From assembly GCF_004101865.1 (NCBI RefSeq), contig NZ_CP026118.1:4047001-4111000 (forward strand): DNA of 64,000 bases. Reading direction: 5' to 3'. Position 1 is the stretch's first letter. Each line of letters starts with the position of its first letter. Positions 27,427-37,374 of this stretch are shown one piece after another. Below the pieces are notes generated by a model. It was not told the origin of the DNA, ran no database searches, and saw only the letters and a list, made by a program, of their open reading frames with translations. This DNA comes from Halobacillus litoralis. Lineage in GTDB: Bacteria > Bacillota > Bacilli > Bacillales > Halobacillaceae. Made by a program: the position numbers and the translations under genes.

Positions 27427-27465
27427 TACATAGGAGAATTATATTAGAAAGACAAGGAGTAATTT

Positions 27466-28448
27466 ATGAGTCACAAGTTGCGTGTGGGAGAACTCCAGGC
27501 CCTCTATTTAACGGAAGAGCAAATTTGGAGAACCTTCACAACCATTTTAACTACAAAGTCGAAGAAGTCTGCAACTTATAAATATGGTTTATTGAAGGCT
27601 ATGATTGAAAATTTGTATCAAGTGGATGATAAAGAAATGGTAACTTATGATCAGCTTGCTTATTCTTTTGCAAAAATTTATTGGAACCTTGTTATACATC
27701 ATGGATTAGAGCAGGGAACAAGCGGATTAGCAGTTGTGAATCGACTGATTGGAATTCAACAAGAAGAAGGTATTCCAAAAGATATCACCTTTGATAAACT
27801 TGATGCCATTATCCAAGTGAAGGCAACCACAAGAATAAAAGCAGTTATGAAAACAAACGTATTTGGAGCTCTTTATGGAGATACACAAGGTTCCTTTTAT
27901 GCATTTGACCATAAAGAAGAAAGGTTTCAGTTTAACAGGGCTGTTTTGACATTCATGAGGAAATACCAGCTCTTAATCGTAGATCTCGTGAATTACCATA
28001 TGGCTAAAATGATAGAGAAATTGAACGATGTTCCGCACATTAATTACTTGCTGGAAAAGGTAGAAAGTATTGCGAAGCGTTCTACTTTAAAGCCGTTTGA
28101 ACGAGTGCTGCTTCAATATTTTGAAAATAGGTGTTTCTATTGTGGGAAATCCCTAAATAATGGACAGACTAAAACTCATGTAGATCATTTCATTCCATGG
28201 TCATTTGTGCAGTTGGATCAGTTATGGAATCTCGTCTTAACATGCAGTCACTGTAACACATCTAAAAATGTAAGTTGCCGGTTCGTGATTATCTTAGCTT
28301 GGTCGTCGAGAGAAATGAAGTTTTATTGGCACACCAGAATATTGTCACTCAGAATCAACACTTGATGAATTATAAAGAAGCAAAAATGGTTCATCTATAT
28401 GATTATTCTATTCAGAATGGATATGAAAACATTTGGCTGCCTGGATGA
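27466..28448 (+). pseudogene. HNH endonuclease with C-terminal frameshift
   Basis: A ~270-residue N-terminal helical region precedes an HNH/zinc-finger nuclease: CFYCGKSLNNGQTKTHVDHF, IPWSF, then WNLVLTCSHCNTSKN. After NTSKN the frame shifts by one base, and the other frame continues KLPVRDYLSLVVERNEVLLA up to NGYENIWLPG, stop at 28448. The natural product would be ~326 aa. The HNH core precedes the shift, so partial activity or a sequencing error cannot be excluded. A good AAGGAG supports the start. Confidence 0.7.
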
Positions 28449-28568
28449 TGGGGTATTCCAATAAAACCCAAAGCTGATATCCCCGGTATAATGTAACTGC
28501 ATGAATTTTAAGTATGTGAAATGTCCTGTAAGTTCGGGTGTCTTAATTTTACATCAACTAAGGAGGAT

Positions 28569-29906
28569 ATGATGGTGTCTAAAAGTAATCATAGCAGCGA
28601 GGAAGAATTGATTAACCTGTTAAAAAACAAGAAAGAAACGTTTTGGTCTAATGCATCACTTAAACCTTATCACACGCTTGAAGATAATCTAGCCATTCCT
28701 ATCGAAGACCTTCATGAAGCAGAAAGGCTTCTTCAGAGATTCACTCCATATTTAGCTAAAGTATTTCCAGAAACCAGGAAAATGAGCGGAATCATTGAAT
28801 CCCCAATTCGTGGCATACCTTCTATGCAGCAGATATTGGAAAAGCGATTCCAGCAATCCATTCCTGGCAATTTGTATTTAAAGTGTGACCATGAGCTTCC
28901 GATAGCTGGGTCCATAAAAGCGAGAGGAGGTATTTATGAAGTTTTAAAATACGCGGAAGAGCTGGCAATAAAACATGGAAAACTTACAAAAGACGACGAC
29001 TATTCCAAGTTAGCTCATCCCGAATTCAAGCAGTTTTTTTCTAACTTTTCGATCGCTGTAGGATCAACAGGCAATCTGGCTTTGAGTATAGGCATAATGA
29101 GTGCAGTTTTAGGGTTTCAGGTAACGGTTCATATGTCCGTTGAAGCGAAAGAATGGAAGAAACAGTTACTCAGGGATAAAGGTGTAGTGGTGGTTGAGCA
29201 TGATAAGGATTTTTCTTTTGCCGTAACTGAAGGACGAAGACAGTGTCAGGAAGAAAGTAACTGTTATTTTATTGATGACGAAAATTCAAAGGATTTATTT
29301 ATGGGCTATGCAGTGGCTGCTTTGCGGCTCAATGAGCAATTAAAAAAAGAGAATATCACGGTTGATGCAGATCATCCCCTTGTGGTTTATTTACCATGCG
29401 GTGTAGGAGGTGGCCCTGCTGGTATCACTTATGGACTGAAGTATGTTTTCGGGGATCATGTGCACTGTTATTTTGCAGAGCCGACCAGCTCTCCTTGCAT
29501 GATGCTTGGTCTTGCCACAGGAAAACATGAGGACATTTCTGTTCAGGATATCGGGCTTGATAATAAGACGGAAGCTGATGGATTAGCAGTTGGACGACCA
29601 TCCGCTTTAGCTGGCCGGCTGGTAGAAAACATGGTGAACGGCATTTACACGATCAACGATGAAAACTTGTACAAGCTATTAGCCCTTTTGCATAACTCAG
29701 AAGGCATATCCCTCGAGCCCTCAGCACTTGCAGGCATGTATGGTCCTGCTTCCATTGATATTCAAAAGCAGTTAAGCCGCATGTATGACTCTAGGTTTAG
29801 TAATGCCACTCATTTAGTTTGGGCAACAGGAGGATGTTTGGTACCAAAAGAAATTATGGAAGGTTTTGTTTCTAAAGGAAGCAAATATCTTCGTGAGGAG
29901 GATTAG
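28569..29906 (+). CDS. dsdA: D-serine ammonia-lyase (D-serine dehydratase)
   Basis: A 445-aa PLP-dependent fold type II enzyme that deaminates D-serine to pyruvate and ammonia. [20 protein letters not shown] carries the Schiff-base Lys (~117). [13 protein letters not shown] and the glycine-rich PLP-phosphate loop [10 protein letters not shown] (~281) follow, then DGLAVGRPS and WATGGCLVP at the end. Length fits DsdA (~440-450). AAGGAGG precedes three tandem start codons (28569, 28572, 28575); the last two have better spacing. Monocistronic with a strong terminator at 30050. Confidence 0.88.
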   Translation: MMVSKSNHSSEEELINLLKNKKETFWSNASLKPYHTLEDNLAIPIEDLHEAERLLQRFTPYLAKVFPETRKMSGIIESPIRGIPSMQQILEKRFQQSIPGNLYLKCDHELPIAGSIKARGGIYEVLKYAEELAIKHGKLTKDDDYSKLAHPEFKQFFSNFSIAVGSTGNLALSIGIMSAVLGFQVTVHMSVEAKEWKKQLLRDKGVVVVEHDKDFSFAVTEGRRQCQEESNCYFIDDENSKDLFMGYAVAALRLNEQLKKENITVDADHPLVVYLPCGVGGGPAGITYGLKYVFGDHVHCYFAEPTSSPCMMLGLATGKHEDISVQDIGLDNKTEADGLAVGRPSALAGRLVENMVNGIYTINDENLYKLLALLHNSEGISLEPSALAGMYGPASIDIQKQLSRMYDSRFSNATHLVWATGGCLVPKEIMEGFVSKGSKYLREED

Positions 29907-30049
29907 AAAAACTAACCTGTTGAGTCTGTGAAATCAGAAATTTTTCTCAAGTTTGATGATATCCTTCTATTCATGATAATAGCGAGCGAGCTATCTTACT
30001 TTCTTAGTATTTTCAAATAGCTCTTAAAGGTCAAAGCTCAGACAACAAA

Positions 30050-30096
30050 AACAACGAAGCATCGTGCGCCACATGTCGCATCGATGCTTCGTTGTT
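30050..30096. terminator. Strong bidirectional terminator between dsdA and mqo
   Basis: AACAACGAAGCATCG (30050-30064) pairs with CGATGCTTCGTTGTT (30082-30096), extended by TGCG/CGCA in the loop. AAAA precedes and TTTTTT follows. Confidence 0.85.
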
Positions 30097-30122
30097 TTTT
30101 CATTCTGGTGGGGTTGGTTTGA

Positions 30123-31619
30123 TTATCTTGCAGGTTCCATGAAACCAAGGGTACGTGAGGTAGAAACATGAACCCTATCTAGCAGTTCAGGATGATTCTC
30201 CAGCGACTCGCCGTAGGAAGGAATGATTTCTTTCAGCTTCGGTTCCCAAGCTTTAACATACTCAGGAAAGCACTTGTGTAAGACCTCGAGCATGATCGAT
30301 ACGGACACGGAAGCGCCTGGCGATTCGCCAAGAAGCGCCGCCATGGAACAGTCTTCAGCGTGAATCAATTTGGTTCCAAACTGGAGCGCGCCCCGTCCGC
30401 CGTCATCTGTATCTTCAATCAATTGCACGCGCTGCCCTGCTACGTGCAGGTCCCAGTCTTCACTTGAGGCGTTCGGAACAAAATGCCGAAGCTCTTTCAT
30501 ACGGTCCTCTTTGGACATGGTGAGCTGCTGGGCCAAGTATTTGAGCAGGGATGTATTCTTTGCGCCGGCTGCGAGCATCGTTAAAACATTCGTTGGCTTG
30601 ACCGATCCAAGCAGATCCATCGGAGAACCGGTTTTCAAAAATTTTGGCGTAAACCCGGCGAAAGGTCCGTACAACAGCGTGGTTCTTCCATCAATATGGC
30701 GACGGTCCAGATGCGGAACGGTCATAGGCGGCGTGCCTGCTGGTTCCTTTCCATATACTTTGGAATGATGCTGTTGAACCACTTCTGGATTGTCACAGAC
30801 GAGAAACTGTCCGCTGATCGGAAACCCTCCTATGTGTTTGCTTTCGGGGATGCCTGTTTTTTGAAGTAATGGAAGGGCATTGCCCCCGGCACCGATAAAG
30901 GCGAAGGAAGCCGAATGCTCCTCGAGCGTTCCTTTTTCAAGGTTCTGTACCTTTACTTCCCAAGCTCCGTCTTTCCTTTGTTTAACATCATTTACTGAAT
31001 GATTGTAGCGGATTTCTACATTTTTCTGATTCTCTAAGTGGTTCAGCATTTGTCGGGTCAATTCTCCAAAATTAACATCTGTTCCATGATCGACCTTCGT
31101 TGCCGCTATCGGCTCTTCGGAGGAACGGCCTTCCATCATTAAAGGAATCCATTCCTTTATTTGTTCTGGATCATCGGAAAACTCCATGCCCTGAAATTGA
31201 GGGTGGTTAGTCAGAGCATCAAACCGCTTTTTCAAAAATTCCACATGATTTTCTCCGTAAACAAAGCTTATATGAGGCAAGGGGCGGATGAACTCCTCGG
31301 GACTTTTAAGGTCGCCCTGCTCGACAAGATACGACCATAGCTGTTTGGAAATCTGGAATTGTTCATTAATTTCCACAGCCCGGCTGATGTTAATGGTGCC
31401 GTCCGGTTGTACAGGGGTATAGTTCAGCTCGCAGAGAGCCGCGTGTCCGGTTCCAGCATTATTCCATTCATTTGAACTTTCTTGTCCAGCGGAGTCGAGC
31501 TGCTCGTATAAAGTGATATGCCAATCCGGCTGTAATTTATTTAGAAGCGTAGCCAGGGTCGCGCTCACGACGCCAGCACCGATAAGGACCACGTCGGTCG
31601 TTGTGTGGTTATGATTCAT
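30123..31619 (-). CDS. mqo: Malate:quinone oxidoreductase
   Basis: A 498-aa FAD-dependent, membrane-peripheral enzyme oxidising malate to oxaloacetate with electrons to quinone. The FAD fold [18 protein letters not shown] is at the N-terminus. [40 protein letters not shown] and [20 protein letters not shown] are Mqo signatures, and it ends [20 protein letters not shown]…. The AAGGAGGAAGAGC-ATG start is strong. Monocistronic. Confidence 0.92.
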   Translation of the reverse strand: MNHNHTTTDVVLIGAGVVSATLATLLNKLQPDWHITLYEQLDSAGQESSNEWNNAGTGHAALCELNYTPVQPDGTINISRAVEINEQFQISKQLWSYLVEQGDLKSPEEFIRPLPHISFVYGENHVEFLKKRFDALTNHPQFQGMEFSDDPEQIKEWIPLMMEGRSSEEPIAATKVDHGTDVNFGELTRQMLNHLENQKNVEIRYNHSVNDVKQRKDGAWEVKVQNLEKGTLEEHSASFAFIGAGGNALPLLQKTGIPESKHIGGFPISGQFLVCDNPEVVQQHHSKVYGKEPAGTPPMTVPHLDRRHIDGRTTLLYGPFAGFTPKFLKTGSPMDLLGSVKPTNVLTMLAAGAKNTSLLKYLAQQLTMSKEDRMKELRHFVPNASSEDWDLHVAGQRVQLIEDTDDGGRGALQFGTKLIHAEDCSMAALLGESPGASVSVSIMLEVLHKCFPEYVKAWEPKLKEIIPSYGESLENHPELLDRVHVSTSRTLGFMEPAR

Positions 31620-32019
31620 GCTCTTCCTCCTTCTTATAATTTAACAGGCAGTGGAGGAAACGTATTTTTACACAGACTTGGCGTTTTTTTCCTCTACGTA
31701 CCTTGTTAGTAGTCGTGTCTGCCTTGCTGCTTTTGATCCAACATCAAGGCAGCATACCTTCTTGCATACCAAAAATGATAAAGTCATCAGATGACTTTTG
31801 TTGCCTTAATCTTAGCACTAGAAGAAAACGCTTTCAAAGATAAGGTGATCCGCAATGAGGAAGACAATTGTTCACATGGACGACTCGGAAATGTTACGTA
31901 TCTTTCCCTCCGTATGTTCTAAACCTTTTTCGGTTATTTCTGGCTAGTTATGTCCATGATTTAAATGGAATTTGATCTGATCAGGCTCTGGATGACAACC
32001 GTTTTCGAATATTCCCGCA
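31620..32019. other. mqo leader and intergenic DNA
   Basis: A hairpin CTGCCTTG/CAAGGCAG lies at 31719-31752 upstream of mqo and could be a leader structure or relic. No gene is supported; short coding-like pieces are interrupted by stops. Confidence 0.35.
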
Positions 32020-32205
32020 CAAGGGTTCAGCATTTGTATCATCATTCTAAATATTGGCGCCATCATCGGTCGTGCGGTTTTCGGTTGGATTTTAGCCAAT
32101 GCCGCCTATAAATTAATCTTCTTGATTTTAGGTATCATCGCTTGTTTAAAGGTGTTCGCTTTACCTTTAACAAATAAAACGCAATCAAAAAGTCCGTCTC
32201 TGTGA
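32020..32205 (+). pseudogene. C-terminal remnant of an MFS transporter
   Basis: The frame ending at TGA 32205 reads SICIIILNIGAIIGRAVFGW then ILANAAYKLIFLILGIIACL, i.e. the last helices of a major facilitator protein (IG..VFG pattern between helices). Nothing upstream restores a full gene and no start is visible, so it is a truncated remnant. A terminator overlaps its end. Confidence 0.5.
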
Positions 32206-32219
32206 CGGGCTTTTTGATT
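32183..32219 (+). terminator. Rho-independent terminator of the MFS remnant
   Basis: AATCAAAAAGTCCGTC pairs with GACGGGCTTTTTGATT around a 5-nt loop; the T run lies in the distal arm. It overlaps the stop codon of the remnant. Confidence 0.65.
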
Positions 32220-32510
32220 CACAATTCTGTAAACTAGCTTAAGATGGCACGAATGAAAGATGATGTCATCAGATCGGAAATAAGGTGGGACTTCCGTCTA
32301 ACGATTATATGCATAGCAGGCTCTTATTTATTGATCAACTGCCAATGGCGTTGGTATTTGAAGAAGGACAAAGGTTAGATCCACCTCTGCCATCTTTTTG
32401 ATCCACTTCGGACAGGGAATTGATCCACTCGTGCCATAAGTGAGCCACTACCATATATGATCGTGGCCATGAGTTTTACTGGTGTAACCCGTAACGCTCT
32501 CTCATCGTGA

Positions 32511-32564
32511 AAGTGCCTGACCCCCACTCTGCTAAAATAATAATGCAGTGGGGGTCAGGCACTT
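32511..32564. repeat. Short hairpin repeat R1
   Basis: A perfect 18-bp stem (AAGTGCCTGACCCCCACT and its complement, 32547-32564) encloses a loop containing CTGCTAAAATAATAATGC. Part of a dispersed family with R2-R4. Confidence 0.8.
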
Positions 32565-32640
32565 TTAACAAAAATATAATATTAGCGAACAATGTTTATA
32601 AATAATAGGATGCCCAATCTAACGCCATAGATTGGTTTTT

Positions 32641-33309
32641 TTATTTTGAGATATCTTTAAGTATAGGTTTTCTTTTACCAGAGTTTTTATTGTAATGTCT
32701 TAACATAAGGATAAGATCATCACGGTCTAGCAACTTCACTTTGTTTTTATGTGCCTGGATAATTGCTGCATTCGTATAGAATTGATTGGTTATTACCCAC
32801 TTCTTATTGGCTTTATAATACCCTGAAGCACCAATTATTTCATTTACGGCTGATATACCTATATAGTCAGAGTACCTTTTCGCTTGGACTACAATGACAT
32901 CTGATCCTTTTCTTAAGACAAGGTCTGCTCCATAATCACCAGACTTAGGAGTTGGTTTTACATCATATCCTTCACTTCTAAATAAGTGAGAAAGGACGGT
33001 CTCAAACTGAATACCACTCATTGAATCGATATCTTCAATTAAAGCATTCAATTGATTGCTGTTATAGAATAAGTTTTTGTATATATTCAAAATTATTTTA
33101 ATGACTAAAAAAGCTAAGTAAATAACTGAATAAAGAAAGAAAAGAAGGAATGAAAAGTATATTATTTCATTAGTAGGAAATAGACAAACAACACAAAAAT
33201 AAAGCAAGTTTGAAATTCCAATGAATATTGCCTTCTCTGATAATGACCAGTACTTGAACCGCTGTATTTTTTTCCATTGCTTTATGTAGTATTTAAATAT
33301 TTTAATCAA
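32641..33309 (-). CDS. Membrane-anchored Mrr-type restriction endonuclease
   Basis: 222 aa: two hydrophobic segments at about 27-44 and 50-72, then an Mrr_cat nuclease domain (~92-205). Catalytic residues are all visible: GDYGADLVL (Asp129) and VVQAKRY (Gln142-Lys144). Membrane-tethered Mrr-like proteins are known in Bacillaceae and may cut DNA at the envelope; the target is unknown. The TTG start directly abuts AAGGTGG, which is poor spacing; an ATA codon 9 nt downstream would fit better. Confidence 0.7.
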   Translation of the reverse strand: MIKIFKYYIKQWKKIQRFKYWSLSEKAIFIGISNLLYFCVVCLFPTNEIIYFSFLLFFLYSVIYLAFLVIKIILNIYKNLFYNSNQLNALIEDIDSMSGIQFETVLSHLFRSEGYDVKPTPKSGDYGADLVLRKGSDVIVVQAKRYSDYIGISAVNEIIGASGYYKANKKWVITNQFYTNAAIIQAHKNKVKLLDRDDLILMLRHYNKNSGKRKPILKDISK

Positions 33310-33675
33310 CCACCTTATATATAAGATCAGATGGTATTTTGCCCAATTATTAGGAGGTTATACTGCTTTTAATATTACTGAAATGGATTAAAGTAGAAGC
33401 ACCAATTGGAAATGGTGAAAGTAAATTGGCAGATATGTCTATAATGAGCGATACAATGTTAAATTGGTTGATGTGAAGATAGCTGGTTTCTTTATTTAAT
33501 CAGTACTATTAATCATTCCTGTAAGACGGTTGGATTTTTAAAACAAAAGAAGAAGGAAATTAAATAATAGTATATATTAAAGAGTTATCAGAAGGTTTGT
33601 GCATGAAGTTAAAAGACGATAAAAATGAGTAGGTAGGAATAAGCGACAATGGTGAGTAACATCGACTAAGGGAAA
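33310..33675. other. Intergenic region with a short coding-like frame
   Basis: AGGAGG at 33352-33357 is followed 5 nt later by a CTG-initiated frame of ~35 codons (…LLKWIKVEAPIGNGESKLAD…) ending before 33480. A CTG start is unusual, so this is either a tiny gene or a remnant. Otherwise nothing seen. Confidence 0.25.
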
Positions 33676-33725
33676 ATGCCTGACCCCGACTCTGCTAAAG
33701 CGATAATGCAGCGGGGGTCAGGCAT
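33676..33725. repeat. Short hairpin repeat R2
   Basis: ATGCCTGACCCC pairs with GGGGTCAGGCAT; the loop has TCTGCTAAAGCGATAATGC. It lies just downstream of the stop of the YitT gene on the minus strand and could terminate it. Confidence 0.75.
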
Positions 33726-33740
33726 ATTTAAAGTTTATAT

Positions 33741-34556
33741 TTACCTTCTGAAATTTCCTACTACTTCTACAGTTTCACTGACACTGACAAATGCTTTGGG
33801 ATCAATACTTGTAATAAGTGATTTAACTAACGCCAGCTCATAACGTGTAATGACTGTATAGAGCACTTTTCGTTCTGTGTTTGAATACCCGCCTTGACCG
33901 TGCATGACAGTGATGCCACGTATTAAATTATCCAGCAGCTCCGTTTTCACTTCTTCCCCACGATTGGATACAACCATTAAGCTAAGCTTCACGTGCCGGG
34001 TATGGACACGGTCGATAACTATTCCCGTAATATAAATGGATATCATGGTGTACAAAGCTAATTCCCATGAAAAAATAAAGCCGGATATAAAAACCACAAC
34101 ACTATTTATAGCGAAAATTAATACACCTAACGGGATATCACGCTTCAACGTTAGTAGCAGCCCAATAATATCAGCTCCACCACCGGATCCGTAAAACCTG
34201 ATGATAAGACCGATAGCTCCACCGGCAATGGCTCCTCCAAATACACATGCTAACAATGCATCCTCTGTTACTTGAGTGACTGGGAGATATTGCATCGTGA
34301 TGGAGGTTATGACTACAGAAAATACGCTATTCCCAATAAACTCTTTTCCTAGCTTCATCCACCCGATAATAAAGATCGGGGCATTAAGAAGCACTAACCA
34401 AATACCAGAATTTATAGGAGTAAGTATTCCGAACACCATAGCCAGACCGGTTACCCCACCAGTTAAAACTTCATTAGGTATTAAAAACAGGTTGAAGGCT
34501 ACGCCTAAAACTATCGAGGCGACCAACAGTACTGATAAATTTCTCAAGCGACTCAT
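33741..34556 (-). CDS. YitT family membrane protein (DUF161 + DUF2179)
   Basis: 271 aa. About five membrane helices (SVLLVASIVLGVAFNLFLIP, NEVLTGGVTGLAMVFG, GSGGGADIIGLLLTLKR…), then a C-terminal soluble DUF2179 domain with GVTVMHG-like (RGITVMHGQGGYSNTERKVL) and YELALVKSLI. These are the hallmarks of YitT/YqfU/YpjC proteins of Firmicutes, which have unknown transport or sensing roles. The start at 34556 was chosen for GGAG with 7-nt spacing; the frame is open 37 codons upstream without support. Confidence 0.82.
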   Translation of the reverse strand: MSRLRNLSVLLVASIVLGVAFNLFLIPNEVLTGGVTGLAMVFGILTPINSGIWLVLLNAPIFIIGWMKLGKEFIGNSVFSVVITSITMQYLPVTQVTEDALLACVFGGAIAGGAIGLIIRFYGSGGGADIIGLLLTLKRDIPLGVLIFAINSVVVFISGFIFSWELALYTMISIYITGIVIDRVHTRHVKLSLMVVSNRGEEVKTELLDNLIRGITVMHGQGGYSNTERKVLYTVITRYELALVKSLITSIDPKAFVSVSETVEVVGNFRR

Positions 34557-34893
34557 GACAACACTCCAATTCATGTTAATGAAAATACTAGAATGAATTC
34601 TAGTGGCCATGTATTTGGAAGTCAATAGTATAGAAAGAGAGAATAATTTCCTTTGGTCATGTTGCAATCAAAGTCCGTTAATTCTTAAGAAAAGCCGCAA
34701 TCAGTTACTGATTTATACACTTTTAACGAAGAGAGACTTCTGACTGAATAATAATAAAAATAAGCGATAAGTCTCTCTTATTAGATAATGAAACCGTAAA
34801 TCGATACTACTATCAAAAAAAATTTTTTGATCTAATAGATATAGGCTACCTTTACAGTGTTATATAAATTAATAGAAATGGCTATCATTGTTC
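34557..34893. other. Intergenic DNA upstream of the YitT gene
   Basis: AT-rich, no gene supported; presumably holds the YitT promoter. Confidence 0.3.
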
Positions 34894-34942
34894 GTGCCTG
34901 ACCCCCACTCTGCTAAAGCGATAATGCGTGGGGGTTAGGCAC
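34894..34942. repeat. Short hairpin repeat R3
   Basis: GTGCCTGACCCCCAC (34894-34908) pairs with GTGGGGGTTAGGCAC (34928-34942), with the conserved loop TCTGCTAAAGCGATAATGC. Confidence 0.78.
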
Positions 34943-35198
34943 TGTTTTATCGTGAACTACTTTTAAAAGAAATTTTTTTAAGAACAAATTTATAATATTG
35001 AGGAGTCGAAAGTAAAAACTAAATATATTACTACCCACCGGAGAGGGCTGGCTTCCACCTGTTTTCTAAATTATTATTCTTCCATTTGTACTCCGAATCG
35101 TAAAACTCCCAGACTTTTTAAAATAGTTTTATTTAAAAAATAGAAAATCCTCCCAAAACACCCTTGATTATTCTGAAAATTCGTGGTAGTTTGAATAT

Positions 35199-35235
35199 TG
35201 AAAGCGTATACAAAACTTAGTTTAATATACTAAAC
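35199..35235 (+). promoter_or_regulatory. Candidate promoter of the iclR-type gene with cre-like site
   Basis: TGAAAGCGTATACA (35199-35212) matches the CcpA cre consensus TGWAANCGNTNWCA at all but one position. TTGAAA (35198-35203) and TAATAT (35223-35228) could be -35/-10. A near-palindrome GTTTAATATACTAAAC (~35220-35235) overlaps the -10 and could be an autoregulatory operator. Glucose repression of the cluster's regulator is inferred. Confidence 0.5.
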
Positions 35236-35249
35236 CAAAGAGGGATAAT

Positions 35250-36005
35250 ATGGGAAATAAATATTGGGTACCTGCAATTGAAAAAGCGAACAACATCATG
35301 ACAATAATTGCAAAAGAGCCAGGGAAGTTAAAGTTAATTGAAATTTCAAGAAGAAGTAATATCAATAAGAGTTCACTTTTTTCAATATTGAACACGTTAG
35401 AAGAATTAGGGTGGGTTTATAAAGAAAGTGATCAAACATACTCGTTAGGAACTAGATTAGGATTTTTTAGTGCTCAATATTTTCAACAGTTTGATTTAGT
35501 AGGTTTTTTTAATCGAGAAGCAGAAAAGGCAATGAAAAAAATAGAAGAAACTATTCAACTTTCAATTTTAGAGGGGAACGAAATTATATATATAGCAAAA
35601 AAAGAGGGGCCATCAAGAGTAAGAATTGCATCGGGACCTGGAATGAGTTTACCAGCACATGCTACCGCAATGGGGAAAGCAATGTTGTCTAAATTTTCAA
35701 AAGACGATCTAGCCGAAATGTATAAGGAAAGTGGTTTCGAACAATTAACGGATAAGACCGTAGATAATTTACATGATTTACAGAATCAAATTAACGATAT
35801 GAGGGAAAAAGGTTATGTTATTGAGAACCAAGAGTCAGTGAAAGGTTTTACCTGTATTGCGGCACCAGTGTGGAACGAGAGAAATGAAATTATAGCTGCT
35901 GTAAGTTTTACAATGCCACTTGATAATTGGGAGAAGAAAAGTGAGCTTTGTAAAAAGGAGATAATTTCCTTAGCAAAAATACTTTCGATTAATAGTCATG
36001 TGTGA
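35250..36005 (+). CDS. IclR-family transcriptional regulator
   Basis: 251 aa. An N-terminal winged helix-turn-helix (LIEISRRSNINKSSLFSILN, ~31-50) is followed by the IclR effector domain (~78-250) with SGPGMSLPAHATAMGKAMLS, EKGYVIENQESVKGFTCIAA and PVWNE. IclR proteins commonly control sugar-acid genes and bind keto-acid effectors, as KdgR binds KDG. Its position upstream of, and co-oriented with, the TRAP/sugar-acid genes suggests it controls that cluster. GAGGG ribosome binding site. Confidence 0.85.
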   Translation: MGNKYWVPAIEKANNIMTIIAKEPGKLKLIEISRRSNINKSSLFSILNTLEELGWVYKESDQTYSLGTRLGFFSAQYFQQFDLVGFFNREAEKAMKKIEETIQLSILEGNEIIYIAKKEGPSRVRIASGPGMSLPAHATAMGKAMLSKFSKDDLAEMYKESGFEQLTDKTVDNLHDLQNQINDMREKGYVIENQESVKGFTCIAAPVWNERNEIIAAVSFTMPLDNWEKKSELCKKEIISLAKILSINSHV

Positions 36006-36246
36006 AACTTGGCACCATCAGTTGAATGTAATAAATGAAATAAATGTAATTGAGGTGCCAACATTCATATATAAACTGTTGAAAAATTTAGGGGGTGATT
36101 ATATAAAATTAAATAAAACCGTTTTATTTTGAAGGCGATTGTTAGGAGTTTATGGAAAGAATTAGTTTTGGCAATCAAATAGTATTTAAGGTTAATTACA
36201 CCTATAAGATTCAGAATTTTTTGATTTAAAATAAGGTTAAGGAGAG
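36006..36246 (+). promoter_or_regulatory. Leader of the TRAP operon with a 19-bp palindrome
   Basis: AAATAAAACCGTTTTATTT (36111-36129) is a perfect 9-1-9 palindrome, resembling the AATRAAAY...RTTTYATT half-sites of KdgR (IclR family). It lies ~120 bases before the binding-protein gene and is the best candidate operator for the neighbouring IclR regulator. Assignment is inference. Confidence 0.5.
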
Positions 36247-36252
36247 ATGAAT

Positions 36253-37278
36253 GTGAAAGGATTTCTTAAGTTAAAACTAAGCTTTTTTGCAATTGTGTTA
36301 CTAATATTTACTGTTGCATGCTCTTCCGAAACAGGTTCAGACAATGCGGAGGCTAAATCAGATGAAGGCACCTATACAATCAATGTTGCTTATGGTAATC
36401 AACCTGACGAGCCCATAGGTAAATTGGCTACAAAATGGAAAGAGCTTGCTGAAGAGAAAAGTGATGGCCGGTTAAAATTAAATCTTTACCCAAGTTCACA
36501 ATTAGGCGCGGAGAAAGACGTTGTTGAACAAGCCGTGTCGGGTAACAATGTCATTGTTATGGCTGGATATGATTTCTTAATGGACTATGTCCCAGATGCA
36601 GGAATCTTAACAGCACCTTACTTAGTTGAAGATTTTGATCAGTTGCTATACTTAACAGAAACTGACTGGTTTGAAGGAGTTAGAGATGATTTACGCAAAC
36701 AGAATATTGAAATTGTAAATTCTAAGACAGTTTACGGGGAACGTCACCTTTTAACAAATGAAAAGGTAACCTCACCAGAAGACCTAAAGGGAATGAAGAT
36801 TCGCGTTCCGGATAATCAAATGTCTATCAAAACCTTCGATGCTATGGGAGCAGCGGCGACTCCATATCCACTAGGGGAATTATATACGGCACTTCAACAA
36901 GGTCTTGTAAATGGAGCAGAAAACCCACTTCCAGTTCTACAGGGGGTTAAAGCACATGAGGTTTCTAAAAACCTTTCTTTAACAGGTCACCAAAAGTTTA
37001 TCACCTCGTGGATTGCAGGGACTGAATTTATTAATAAGCTCCCTGATGACCTAGTTGAAATTTTAAGAGAAACGGGAAAAGAGGCTTCCAAATATGGACG
37101 AGAGGTCTTGGAAGAAGAGACTGCAGCAGTATTAGAAGAATTTGAATCGTCCGGTGTAAAACTACATGAAGTTGATCAAAAAGCATTTAAAGAAAAAGTA
37201 CAAAGTGTTTATGAAGAATTTTCTGAATGGACACCAGGGCTATATGATGAAATTCAAGAGTTGTTAAAGGACAGTTAA
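36253..37278 (+). CDS. TRAP transporter substrate-binding lipoprotein (DctP)
   Basis: About 341 aa. A lipoprotein signal (…FFAIVLLIFTVA-C) anchors it outside the membrane. The DctP fold shows YGNQPDEPIGKLATKWKELA, NLYPSSQLGAEKDVVEQAVS, LKGMKIRVPDNQMS (carboxylate-binding Arg), and GAAATPYPLGELYTALQQGL, VNGAENP. The substrate is likely a sugar acid by context. AAGGAG is best spaced for GTG 36253; ATG 36247 is only 2 nt away. Confidence 0.88.
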   Translation: MKGFLKLKLSFFAIVLLIFTVACSSETGSDNAEAKSDEGTYTINVAYGNQPDEPIGKLATKWKELAEEKSDGRLKLNLYPSSQLGAEKDVVEQAVSGNNVIVMAGYDFLMDYVPDAGILTAPYLVEDFDQLLYLTETDWFEGVRDDLRKQNIEIVNSKTVYGERHLLTNEKVTSPEDLKGMKIRVPDNQMSIKTFDAMGAAATPYPLGELYTALQQGLVNGAENPLPVLQGVKAHEVSKNLSLTGHQKFITSWIAGTEFINKLPDDLVEILRETGKEASKYGREVLEEETAAVLEEFESSGVKLHEVDQKAFKEKVQSVYEEFSEWTPGLYDEIQELLKDS

Positions 37279-37374
37279 TAGTTAATTGGTTAGTAGAGTT
37301 TTGGGGCATGTATGCTATATAGATGGTCATTCAGCTGCTTGCCCTATAAACTCTGAGCGCGAAAGGAGTGAAAC

